From contig DGSP01000042.1 in the NCBI GenBank assembly GCA_002393555.1, positions 1 through 39,756 on the forward strand: a stretch of 39,756 bases of DNA, written 5' to 3'. This DNA comes from Prevotellaceae bacterium UBA4359 (GTDB lineage: Bacteria; Bacteroidota; Bacteroidia; Bacteroidales; Bacteroidaceae). The translations under genes and the position numbers were made by a program. The notes under the pieces are model-generated. The model saw only the letters and a program-made list of their open reading frames with translations. It ran no database searches and was not told where the DNA came from. The stretch's first letter is position 1; each line of letters opens with the position of its first letter. This document shows, piece by piece, positions 7,992 to 15,087 of the stretch.

Positions 7992-9728
7992 ATGAAACCA
8001 ACAATCATCACCATCCTACTCGCCCTGTTCACGCTGACAGCGGCGGCACAACCGATGAGGCAGCGAGAGCAGAGTGATGCTCGCATCAACTCTGCCGAGT
8101 CGCAACAGAGGAAGACTGAAAGTCAAATCAATTCGGAGGTATCTGAGACCGTCGAACTGATGGGCATCCTTTCACGCACAGCGGGATTTGAGGAGTTCTG
8201 CAATGACCTTGCTGGACAATACACAAAAGACACCGAGGCTTGGTTCGCCCAGTATCGCGAACATCCGACCGTTGCCTACTACAAAGACATCCGTGCCAAG
8301 CACGGCATTGGCTTCGAGAAGGTGACGAACATGGCGGTTCATCTGGAAATAGAAAAAGGCAAGGTGAAACTCATAGGCGACCGTGCTGAACTCACGGGCG
8401 GCTGGCAGAACGTTGACCTCGATGACTTCGTCAAGCGTCTCAACAAGTTCTATGCTGACACACGCTTTCATGAGTTCTTCGAGCAGCATCAGTCTTTCTA
8501 TAACGATTTTCTAAAGGCATACGATGCCCAAGTCATGCCCTACATCCACACAGACTGGTATGGCAAATTCTTCCATGGGACGGAGTCCGACGAACGCTTT
8601 CGCATCATCATCGGCTTTAGTTACGGCTGGAGCAACAACGGTGTTTCCCGTCAATTGCCTGGCCAGCCCCGCGAGGTGTTCGCGATTTGCGGCTACTATC
8701 TGAATCCCCAAACAGGCCTTTTCTCGTTCGACACCAGCCTTCCGCTCCATGAGTTCAGCCACTCCTTTGTCAACCTTCTTCTCGAAAAAGCAGAAAATGA
8801 GAAGGCGATGCCCCTGTCCGCGCAGCGTCTCTTTCAGCGTGCTGACAGCATACTGAGCCAGAACTACCACAAGGGCGACATCGACACGATGTACGTCATG
8901 CGGCCAGCGACAAAGTGGACTGTCACGGCACGGCTCAATGTGTCGGGGACGAGGATTGAAACCGAGGGAATCGATAATGGCAAGCATTTCAAAGCGGCGA
9001 TGGAAGCAGACAGGAAAGCAACGCTCAGTTTAGGAGTGAGTTACCTTGGCTTCTCGCTCAATGCGGCATTGAACCCTGCCAAACTCATGGGCAAGTACCA
9101 CGACTACGAACTGAACCTCAACAGTTATGGTCGCCGCTTTGGTTTTGACTTCATCTATCAGGATGCCAAGAACTTCACAGGCTGGCATGACCATGAGGGC
9201 ATGGAGCGCATCACGTTACCTGATGGGATGCTGTCGATGAGGACACTGAACCTCAACGCCTACTATGCCTTCAACAGCCGTCGCTTCTCCTATCCTGCTG
9301 CCTTCTCGCAGAGTTATATCCAACGGCGTTCTGCTGGCAGTTTTCTGTTGGCAGCCTCAGTTCAAGGACAGTATGCCACGCTCGACTGGGAGCAGGAAAT
9401 GAAACTGAAGATGACGAACATAGGTGTTGGTGCGGGCTATGGCTACAATTACGTGCCGGGACAAGGCTGGCTACTGCACATCTCCGCACTGCCCACCTTT
9501 ATCGTCTATAGCAAAACCTCAATGAACTTTGGCGACACCCACATCCCTCTGCACTACCACTTCCCAGAGGTCATCATCACGGGGCGTGGTGCTGTGGTAC
9601 GACAGTGGAGCAACAAGTTTATGGGTGTATCAATGGTGTTCAATTTCACCAACGTGGGTCATGAGGATAGCCTCACCCTACATAACTTCAAATGGCGCCT
9701 CCGCACGTTCTTTGGTTTGCGAATATAG
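7992..9728 (+). CDS. Apparent DUF4932-DUF4421 fusion, secreted
   Basis: The protein has 578 residues with a signal peptide (MKPTIITILLALFTLTAAAQ). Residues about 30-270 resemble DUF4932, a family of putative secreted zinc peptidases, and include HEFSH at 253-257, an HExxH-type site. The downstream half of DUF4932, which should supply further conserved residues, is missing. From about residue 285 (RADSILSQNYHKGDIDTMYV) to the end the sequence reads as DUF4421, an outer-membrane-barrel-like family whose mature part typically begins with DTxYxxRPxxKW and continues with WTVxxRxNxSGxxIxxEG. Alternating Tyr/Phe/Gly-rich strands and a terminal aromatic stretch support a barrel. The join is in frame with no stop. 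An accidental deletion fusion between two neighbouring genes is likely, but a functional surface protein cannot be excluded. Confidence 0.78.
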   Translation: MKPTIITILLALFTLTAAAQPMRQREQSDARINSAESQQRKTESQINSEVSETVELMGILSRTAGFEEFCNDLAGQYTKDTEAWFAQYREHPTVAYYKDIRAKHGIGFEKVTNMAVHLEIEKGKVKLIGDRAELTGGWQNVDLDDFVKRLNKFYADTRFHEFFEQHQSFYNDFLKAYDAQVMPYIHTDWYGKFFHGTESDERFRIIIGFSYGWSNNGVSRQLPGQPREVFAICGYYLNPQTGLFSFDTSLPLHEFSHSFVNLLLEKAENEKAMPLSAQRLFQRADSILSQNYHKGDIDTMYVMRPATKWTVTARLNVSGTRIETEGIDNGKHFKAAMEADRKATLSLGVSYLGFSLNAALNPAKLMGKYHDYELNLNSYGRRFGFDFIYQDAKNFTGWHDHEGMERITLPDGMLSMRTLNLNAYYAFNSRRFSYPAAFSQSYIQRRSAGSFLLAASVQGQYATLDWEQEMKLKMTNIGVGAGYGYNYVPGQGWLLHISALPTFIVYSKTSMNFGDTHIPLHYHFPEVIITGRGAVVRQWSNKFMGVSMVFNFTNVGHEDSLTLHNFKWRLRTFFGLRI

Positions 9729-9775
9729 AAGTGAGCCCAAAAGGTTGCCAACTCGCCTTTTTCACCTTGTTATCC

Positions 9776-9835
9776 TTTTTTTCACAAAAAACAACACGAA
9801 AATGTTTTGTTTTTCGCTTATTTGATGTATCTTTG
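9776..9835 (+). promoter_or_regulatory. Promoter in duplicated upstream sequence (copy 2), fumarase
   Basis: TTTG at 9806-9809 and TATCTTTG at 9828-9835 have an 18-base spacer. The preceding TTTTTCACAAAAAACAACAC block, continuing through GAAAATGTTTTGTTT, matches 7234-7268 almost exactly. The fumarase ATG follows 42 bases after the -7 element. Confidence 0.75.
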
Positions 9836-9877
9836 CGAGTGAAAATAAACATACAAAACAATAAAACCTAACATTTT

Positions 9878-11530
9878 ATGGCTCAAGCACCAGAATTTAA
9901 GTACGCTCCCATGTTCCAGATGGGACAGGACAAGACAGAATACCGACTGCTGACACGAGAGGGTGTCAGCGTTGGCGAGTTTGAAGGAAAAGAAATAGTG
10001 AAAGTGTCGCCCGAGGCACTCACGCTGCTGGCTCAGCAGGCATTCCACGATGTGGAGTTCATGCTGCGCCGTGAGCACAACCTGCAAGTGGCGAAGATTC
10101 TGCGCGACCCAGAAGCCACTGAGAATGATAAGTATGTGGCACTGCAGTTCCTGCGCAACGCTGAGACGGCAGCCAAGGGAGTCCTCCCCTTCTGCCAAGA
10201 CACGGGTACGGCCATCATTCACGGCGAGAAGGGTCAGCAGGTGTGGACTGGTTTTGAAGACGAGGAGGCACTGTCGAGGGGTGTGTTCAACACCTTCACT
10301 CAGGACAATTTGCGTTACTCACAGAATGCACCGCTGAACATGTATGACGAGGTGAACACGAAGTGCAACCTGCCTGCCCAGATTGACATCGAGGCAACGG
10401 AGGGTGCCGAGTACCGTTTCGTGATGGTGGCAAAAGGTGGCGGCTCTGCCAACAAGACCTACTTCTACCCCATGACGAAGGCCACCATCCAGAATGAGGG
10501 CACACTGCTCCCCTTCCTGGTGGAGAAGATGAAGAGCCTCGGCACAGCGGCTTGTCCTCCTTACCACATCGCCTTCGTGATTGGCGGAACATCGGCTGAA
10601 AAGAACCTGCTGACCGTGAAACTGGCCAGCATCAAATACTACGACTCTCTGCCCACTACGGGCGACGAAACAGGCCGTGCCTTCCGCGACGTGGATTTGG
10701 AAGAGAAACTGCTGAAGGAAGCCTACAAGATTGGTCTTGGCGCACAGTTTGGCGGCAAGTATCTGGCACACGACATTCGCGTGATTCGTCTGCCTCGCCA
10801 CGGTGCCTCTTGCCCCATCGGCATGGGCGTGTCCTGCTCTGCCGACCGCAACATCAAGGCGAAGATTAACAAGGACGGCGTTTGGCTCGAGGTGATGGAC
10901 AGCAACCCATCCGAACTGATTCCAGAAGAACTGCGTCGTCCGGGCGAAGGCGGCAAGGGCATCGAGATTGACCTGAACCAGGGCATCGACGCTGTGCGCA
11001 AGGAACTGAGCAAGTATCCTGTATCGACCCGTGTGAACCTGAAGGGCACCATCATCGTGGCGCGCGACATTGCTCACGCCAAACTGAAGGCTCGTCTGGA
11101 TGCAGGCGAAGGCATGCCACAATACTTCAAGGACTATCCCGTGCTCTATGCAGGTCCTGCAAAGACTCCAGAGGGGTATCCTTGTGGTTCGATGGGTCCA
11201 ACCACAGCCAACCGCATGGACCCCTACGTGGATGAGTTCCAAGACAATGGCGCATCGCTTGTGATGATTGCCAAGGGCAACCGCAGCGACGTGGTGACCG
11301 AAGCCTGCAAGAAGCATGGCGGTTTCTACCTCGGCACCATCGGTGGTGTGGCAGCCGTGCTCTCACAGTCGAGCATCAAGAGCATCGAGTGTGTGGAATA
11401 TCCCGAACTGGGCATGGAAGCCATTTGGAAGATTGAGGTGGAAGACTTCCCAGCCTTCATCCTGGTGGATGACAAGGGCAACGACTTCTTCAAGCAGTTG
11501 AAGCCCTGCACGGGATGCACCATTCTCTAA
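9878..11530 (+). CDS. fumA: Fumarate hydratase, class I (iron-sulfur)
   Basis: The protein has 550 residues, the usual length of the single-chain class I fumarases. It converts fumarate and L-malate reversibly in the cytoplasm; in fermentative Bacteroidales this is part of the reductive branch to succinate. Conserved segments include LPFCQDTGTA with Cys106, GGGSANKTYFYPMTKA, SCPIGMGVSCSAD with Cys320, PCGSMGPTTANRMDPY with Cys436, and IGGVAAVLSQ near the C-terminus. The three cysteines fit the ligands of the 4Fe-4S cluster, and the enzyme should be oxygen sensitive. The gene has its own promoter. A hairpin repeat (11540-11640) follows directly after the stop. Confidence 0.96.
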   Translation: MAQAPEFKYAPMFQMGQDKTEYRLLTREGVSVGEFEGKEIVKVSPEALTLLAQQAFHDVEFMLRREHNLQVAKILRDPEATENDKYVALQFLRNAETAAKGVLPFCQDTGTAIIHGEKGQQVWTGFEDEEALSRGVFNTFTQDNLRYSQNAPLNMYDEVNTKCNLPAQIDIEATEGAEYRFVMVAKGGGSANKTYFYPMTKATIQNEGTLLPFLVEKMKSLGTAACPPYHIAFVIGGTSAEKNLLTVKLASIKYYDSLPTTGDETGRAFRDVDLEEKLLKEAYKIGLGAQFGGKYLAHDIRVIRLPRHGASCPIGMGVSCSADRNIKAKINKDGVWLEVMDSNPSELIPEELRRPGEGGKGIEIDLNQGIDAVRKELSKYPVSTRVNLKGTIIVARDIAHAKLKARLDAGEGMPQYFKDYPVLYAGPAKTPEGYPCGSMGPTTANRMDPYVDEFQDNGASLVMIAKGNRSDVVTEACKKHGGFYLGTIGGVAAVLSQSSIKSIECVEYPELGMEAIWKIEVEDFPAFILVDDKGNDFFKQLKPCTGCTIL

Positions 11531-11539
11531 AATCCATCA

Positions 11540-11640
11540 GTGAAAAGTGAAAAGTGAAAAATCTGAGTAACTTTTATCACAAGAAAGACAAGAAACAAAG
11601 GTAACTTAGATTTTTCACTCTTCACTTTTCACTTTTAACT
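11540..11640. repeat. GTGAAAAGTGAAAA-type inverted repeat, copy 1
   Basis: The left arm is GTGAAAAGTGAAAAGTGAAA, continuing AATCTGAGTAAC. The right arm GTAACTTAGATTTTTCACTC, continuing TTCACTTTTCACTTTTAACT, is its near reverse complement. It fills nearly the whole gap between the fumarase and the next gene, ending six bases before that gene's ATG. A second copy lies at 13791-13900. Confidence 0.85.
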
Positions 11641-11646
11641 GAACAA

Positions 11647-11925
11647 ATGCGTTGGTTTGAACCCAATCTACAGAAACTGCTGATGGAAGCGGGCAAGGAA
11701 GGCCTACGCATAAGTCATATCGTTCGCAACATCTGCAATATGGAGCCGCAACTCTTTGGCGAGCAGCACCCCTACGACGAGGCATGGAAAGAGATTTACC
11801 AGTTCCTTCGAGGGGAAAGCAAGAAAGCCGATTCACCCTACTGCTATGTAGTGGGCAAGCGGGGGCACTTCTTCTTCGATTGCACCAAAGTGGCTGAAGA
11901 CTCGCAGATGACCTTGGAATTTTGA
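11647..11925 (+). CDS. Small conserved protein of unknown function
   Basis: The protein has 92 residues and is mostly helical in appearance, with an aromatic C-terminal part (YCYVVGKRGHFFFD). There is no signal peptide or membrane segment, so it is probably cytoplasmic. The length and the compact order helix-helix-strand-strand would fit a small winged-helix-like fold, but I do not recognise the family. It has no visible Shine-Dalgarno sequence because a hairpin repeat ends six bases before the ATG. A second repeat begins eight bases after its stop. Codon use matches its neighbours and the reading frame is clean, so I treat it as real. Confidence 0.75.
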   Translation: MRWFEPNLQKLLMEAGKEGLRISHIVRNICNMEPQLFGEQHPYDEAWKEIYQFLRGESKKADSPYCYVVGKRGHFFFDCTKVAEDSQMTLEF

Positions 11926-11933
11926 AATAAAGA

Positions 11934-12091
11934 GACCCTCTCCCCAACCCTCCCCCGTAATGGGAAGGGAGACCATGCGGGATGTAAGGGAAAATGAGAA
12001 GAAATATATTATTAACTTTAACAATACCCTCGTTGGAACCTCGCCGAATGGCACTCCCTCCCCATTACGGGGGAGGGTTGGGGAGAGGGTC
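11934..12091. repeat. GACCCTCTCCCCAACCC inverted-repeat element before frr
   Basis: The 38-base arms at 11934-11971 and 12054-12091 are near-perfect reverse complements (GACCCTCTCCCCAACCCTCC at the left outer end). Between them are CCATGCGGG (from 11973) and AACCTCGCCGAATGGC (12037-12052), the reverse complement of the core also found at 6193-6208 apart from one base. The element ends 10 bases before the frr ATG. Confidence 0.85.
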
Positions 12092-12101
12092 TATATTGAA
12101 T

Positions 12102-12662
12102 ATGGAAGAAGTAAAAAAGTATCTGGAAGATGCTGAGGAAAAGATGGAGTTTGCAGCCATGCACCTCGAAGAAGCCCTCAGCCGCATCCGTGCAGGACGT
12201 GCCAACGTACACATTCTGGACGAAGTACGTGTTGACTCCTACGGCAGCATGGTGCCACTGAGCAATGTGGCATCGCTCAACACGCCCGATGCCCGCAGCA
12301 TCACCATCAAGCCCTGGGAAAAGTCCATGCTCAAAGTGATTGAGAAGGCCATCATCGATTCGTCAGTCGGCATCATGCCCGAGAACAACGGTGAACTCAT
12401 CCGTCTCGGCATCCCTGCCCTGACCGAGGAACGCCGTAAAGACCTGACGAAGCAGTGTTCGAAAGAGGCTGAGACCGCCAAGGTGAGTGTGCGCAACGCC
12501 CGTCGCGATGCCATCGAGAAACTGAAGAAGTCCATCAAAACCGGCACTCCCGAAGACATGGAGAAGGACTATGAGGACAAGGTTCAGAAGGCACACGACA
12601 AGTACATCAAGAAGATTGATGGCATGCTCGAGGCTAAGAACAAAGAGATTATGACAGTATAA
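12102..12662 (+). CDS. frr: Ribosome recycling factor
   Basis: The protein has 186 residues, the normal RRF length. With EF-G it splits post-termination ribosomes in the cytoplasm. The family pattern is clear: AMHLEEALSRIRAGRANVHI at the N-terminus, VRVDSYGSMVPLSNVASLN, then RSITIKPWEKSML, and the long C-terminal helix with EERRKDLTKQ and VRNARRDAIEKLKK. The ATG at 12102 gives the family's start; the open frame extends upstream only through the hairpin repeat. No Shine-Dalgarno is visible because the repeat occupies that region. rsgA follows after 89 bases that are almost entirely another repeat. Confidence 0.96.
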   Translation: MEEVKKYLEDAEEKMEFAAMHLEEALSRIRAGRANVHILDEVRVDSYGSMVPLSNVASLNTPDARSITIKPWEKSMLKVIEKAIIDSSVGIMPENNGELIRLGIPALTEERRKDLTKQCSKEAETAKVSVRNARRDAIEKLKKSIKTGTPEDMEKDYEDKVQKAHDKYIKKIDGMLEAKNKEIMTV

Positions 12663-12666
12663 CCTG

Positions 12667-12747
12667 AGTTGACAGTTGATAGTTGACAATTGACAGTTTG
12701 CCATGCGGCTTGTCTATCAACTATCAACTGACAACTGCCAACTATCA
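12667..12747. repeat. TTGACAGTTGA-type inverted repeat between frr and rsgA
   Basis: The left arm (GTTGACAGTTGATAGTTGAC) and right arm (CTATCAACTATCAACTGACA, continuing to ACTATC) pair around a short centre containing TGCCATGCGGC. It is a relative of 6800-6913. It begins four bases after the frr stop and ends five bases before the rsgA start. Confidence 0.82.
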
Positions 12748-12751
12748 AAAA

Positions 12752-13789
12752 GTGCACGGACTCGTCGTCAGAAACACTGGGTATAGTTATACCGTCAAAT
12801 CGGATGCGGGAGAGGTCTTTGACTGCAAGGTCAAGGGCAATTTCCGCATTCGCGGCATCCGAACGACCAATCCTGTAGCGATTGGCGATAGGGTGACCTT
12901 TACGCCCTACGAGCAGCAGACCCTCCCCTCACCCTCCCTACAGGGAGGGAGTGGTATCTCTGCTAATGAGGAAACTAACGAACAAGGTAACCATCCCCTC
13001 CCTGTAGGGAGGGTGAGGGGAGGGTCTGGTCTCATTACAGCGATTGACGACCGCAAGAACTACATCATCCGCAAATCGACCAACCTCTCCAAGCAGTCGC
13101 ACATCATCGCCGCCAATGTCGATATGTGTTTCCTCATCATCACCATCCAACAGCCCGAAACACCTCTCCAGTTCATCGACCGTTTTTTGGCTTCTGCCGA
13201 GGCATACAGTGTGCCCGTCACCCTCGTCTTCAACAAGATAGACCTGATTGACGACGAGTGGAAAGACTATCTCGACGGAGTCATCAACCTCTACGAAACC
13301 ATCGGCTATCCCTGCCGCCGCATCTCTGCCCTGACAGGCGAAGGCGTGGAGGAGTTGAGAGCCGAACTGCAAGGCAGAATCACCCTTCTGTCGGGCAATA
13401 GCGGCGTGGGCAAATCAACCCTCATCAACACCCTTTTTCCCCACCTCCACCTGCGCACCAGCGACATCAGCGATGCCTACAACACCGGCAAGCACACCAC
13501 CACCTTCTCCGAGATGTATGAAGTGGGCAACGGTGGCTACATCATTGACACGCCCGGCATCAAAGGCTTCGGCACCTTCAACATGAAGAAGGAGGAGGTC
13601 AGCCACTATTTCAAGGAAATCTTTCACTTCTCAGCCGACTGCCGCTTCAACAACTGCACCCACACCCACGAGCCCCACTGCGCCGTGCGTGAGGCTGTTG
13701 AACGCCACGACATCGCCGAAAGCCGCTACAACTCCTACCTCTCCATGCTCGAAGATGAAAATGAAGACAAATACCGCCCAGCATATTAA
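12752..13789 (+). CDS. rsgA: Ribosome small subunit-dependent GTPase A with insert
   Basis: The protein has 345 residues from a GTG start. It is a circularly permuted GTPase that aids late 30S assembly. An OB-fold covers about residues 1-105. The GTPase motifs then come in permuted order: NKID (G4), SALTGEG (G5), GNSGVGKST (G1) and DTPGIKGFG (G3). A C-terminal zinc knuckle is CRFNNCTHTHEPHC. The GTG is chosen because family proteins begin with a short residue run and then GLVxxNTG; upstream in-frame codons lie in the repeat 12667-12747. Residues about 56-93 (LPSPSLQGGSG to VRGGSG) are encoded by the hairpin repeat 12917-13028 and interrupt the OB-fold between VAIGDRVTF and LITAIDDRKNYI. The frame stays open, so the insert probably forms a surface loop. 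Confidence 0.94.
   Translation: MHGLVVRNTGYSYTVKSDAGEVFDCKVKGNFRIRGIRTTNPVAIGDRVTFTPYEQQTLPSPSLQGGSGISANEETNEQGNHPLPVGRVRGGSGLITAIDDRKNYIIRKSTNLSKQSHIIAANVDMCFLIITIQQPETPLQFIDRFLASAEAYSVPVTLVFNKIDLIDDEWKDYLDGVINLYETIGYPCRRISALTGEGVEELRAELQGRITLLSGNSGVGKSTLINTLFPHLHLRTSDISDAYNTGKHTTTFSEMYEVGNGGYIIDTPGIKGFGTFNMKKEEVSHYFKEIFHFSADCRFNNCTHTHEPHCAVREAVERHDIAESRYNSYLSMLEDENEDKYRPAY
12917..13028. repeat. CAGACCCTCCCCTCACC hairpin repeat inserted in frame in rsgA
   Basis: The left arm starts CAGACCCTCCCCTCACCCTC and the right arm ends GAGGGTGAGGGGAGGGTCTG, its reverse complement, each with an inner CTCCCTACAGGGAG-type palindrome. It lies wholly within rsgA and is translated without a stop. Confidence 0.87.
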
Positions 13790-14720
13790 AGTGAAAAGTG
13801 AAAAGTTAAAAGTGAAAAATCTAAGTTACCAACCATTCGGATGGTCACCCATCTGTAAAAGTAACTCAAATTTTTCACTTTTCACTTTTCACTTTTCACT
13901 CCAAAGAACACTTTTACTTTTAGTTTTTAGTTTTTCGTTATTCACGTCCTCCGCCCAGACCTACGAATCCCTTGTCAATCAAGCACTCGCGGCTGCCAAC
14001 GAAAAACACTACGACGAGGCCATCACTCTGTTCCGACAAGCCCTGAAACTCTCCCCGTCCGACATACGCAATGCGCTCACCTATGCCAACATTGCCCGCA
14101 TTCAGGAGGCAAAAGGCACTCCCCTGAAAGCCATCGAGAGTTACGACCTCGCCCTTGGCATTGCACCTGAGAACGTGCCCATCCTCAAGGCACAGGCCAA
14201 CCTCTATCTCACCCTCGGGAACCTTTCCAAAGCCCTCCTACACTACTCCAAGATTCTCGACATCACACCCAACGACACCACAGCCCTGCTCAACCGCGCC
14301 TATATCTACCACCAGCAGCACAACTTCCAGAGTGCCAAGACTGACTATGAACGCCTCCTCACTCTCCACCCCGACAACTATGCCGCTCTGCTCGGCGTGG
14401 CCATCCTCTTCCAAGATGCCAACAAACCCCAAGAAGCCCTCTCGCGTCTCTCCCTCCTCATCGACCAGCACCCCGACCGTGCCGAACTCTACTCCGTTCG
14501 CGCCGAAATCGAAGCCGAGGCACACCAAACCGAACTGGCCATCCTCGACCTCGACAAGGCCATCGAACTGGAACCATCCAACAAAAACATGGTACTCACC
14601 CGCGCCTACCTCCACCTGAAAGAAGGCAAGACACATCTGGCCAAGCAGGACTTCCTGCGCGCCATCCAACTGGGTGTGCCCAGAGGTCAACTGAAAGAGG
14701 AACTCAAACAATGTCGGTAA
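13755..14720 (+). CDS. Secreted TPR protein, start uncertain
   Basis: From the ATG at 13755, which overlaps the end of rsgA, the product is 321 residues. In-frame GTG codons at 13791 and 13812 are alternatives. A hydrophobic stretch (TLLLLVFSFSLFTSSAQ) looks like the core and cleavage region of a signal peptide. From about YESLVNQALAAANEKHYDEA to the end there are roughly six or seven tetratricopeptide repeats (for example LLNRAYIYHQQHNFQSAKTD and AILDLDKAIELEPSNKNMVL). The protein probably scaffolds other envelope proteins in the periplasm. The normal start seems to have been replaced: repeat 13791-13900 lies where the N-terminus should be, and no start codon lies between it and the hydrophobic core. 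Translation must begin in or before the repeat, or the gene is not expressed. Confidence 0.82.
   Translation: MKMKTNTAQHIKVKSEKLKVKNLSYQPFGWSPICKSNSNFSLFTFHFSLQRTLLLLVFSFSLFTSSAQTYESLVNQALAAANEKHYDEAITLFRQALKLSPSDIRNALTYANIARIQEAKGTPLKAIESYDLALGIAPENVPILKAQANLYLTLGNLSKALLHYSKILDITPNDTTALLNRAYIYHQQHNFQSAKTDYERLLTLHPDNYAALLGVAILFQDANKPQEALSRLSLLIDQHPDRAELYSVRAEIEAEAHQTELAILDLDKAIELEPSNKNMVLTRAYLHLKEGKTHLAKQDFLRAIQLGVPRGQLKEELKQCR
13791..13900. repeat. GTGAAAAGTGAAAA-type inverted repeat, copy 2
   Basis: The arms GTGAAAAGTGAAAAGTTAAA (continuing AGTGAAAAATCTAAGTTAC) and GTAACTCAAATTTTTCACTT (continuing TTCACTTTTCACTTTTCACT) pair around a centre with ACCATTCGGATGG. It starts at the rsgA stop and runs into the signal-peptide region of the TPR gene. 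Confidence 0.85.
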
Positions 14721-14746
14721 CTCAGCAAAAAAAATCTGCCTTTTAT

Positions 14747-14777
14747 TTTGTACTTACCATTATTTATCCTACCTTTG
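14747..14777 (+). promoter_or_regulatory. Promoter upstream of tRNA-Asn
   Basis: TTTG at 14747-14750 and TACCTTTG at 14770-14777 have a 19-base spacer, a good match to the Bacteroidetes promoter. Nothing coding follows before the tRNA at 14885, so this is probably the tRNA promoter with a roughly 100-base leader. Confidence 0.7.
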
Positions 14778-14884
14778 CAACGCTTTTCTGAAGGAATACA
14801 TTCCAAAGATGCCACTCAAGACATTCTCCTCACAGGCATTATCCAAGAGACACCATCTAAGGTATTCCTCCATCTGCACAAACT

Positions 14885-14958
14885 GCTTCAGTAGCTCAGT
14901 TGGTTAGAGCACATGACTGTTAATCATGGGGTCGTTGGTTCAAGCCCATCCTGAAGCG
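14885..14958 (+). tRNA. tRNA-Asn (GTT)
   Basis: The 74-base sequence folds as a tRNA: acceptor GCTTCAG with CTGAAGC, D arm GCTC with GAGC, and anticodon stem CATGA/TCATG around loop CTGTTAA with anticodon GTT (Asn). The T arm is GTTGG-TTCAAGC-CCATC, with one T-T mismatch. The discriminator base is G, and CCA is not encoded. An open frame that crosses it is not a gene. Confidence 0.93.
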
Positions 14959-15004
14959 CAAAGAGAAAGAGGCTGTATCAAAATCAGCACTTTCACAACC
15001 TATC

Positions 15005-15053
15005 AACCGACCTCGACCATATCGGCGAACCGATGTGGTCGAGGTCGGTTTTT
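15005..15053 (+). terminator. Long hairpin with T run after tRNA-Asn
   Basis: A 15-bp perfect stem, AACCGACCTCGACCA with TGGTCGAGGTCGGTT, encloses an inner ATCGG/CCGAT stem and is followed by TTT. It lies about 45 bases after the tRNA and could end its transcript. The sequence belongs to the same ACCGA/TCGGT family as 3804-3897 and 37663-37697. Confidence 0.6.
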
Positions 15054-15087
15054 GGGGGTGCAGAGTGTATGGTTTTGGCACAGCCCC

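Noticed and set aside
11994..12101. Longer N-terminus for Frr
   Set aside because: The extra codons come from the hairpin repeat, and the ATG at 12102 gives the normal family length.
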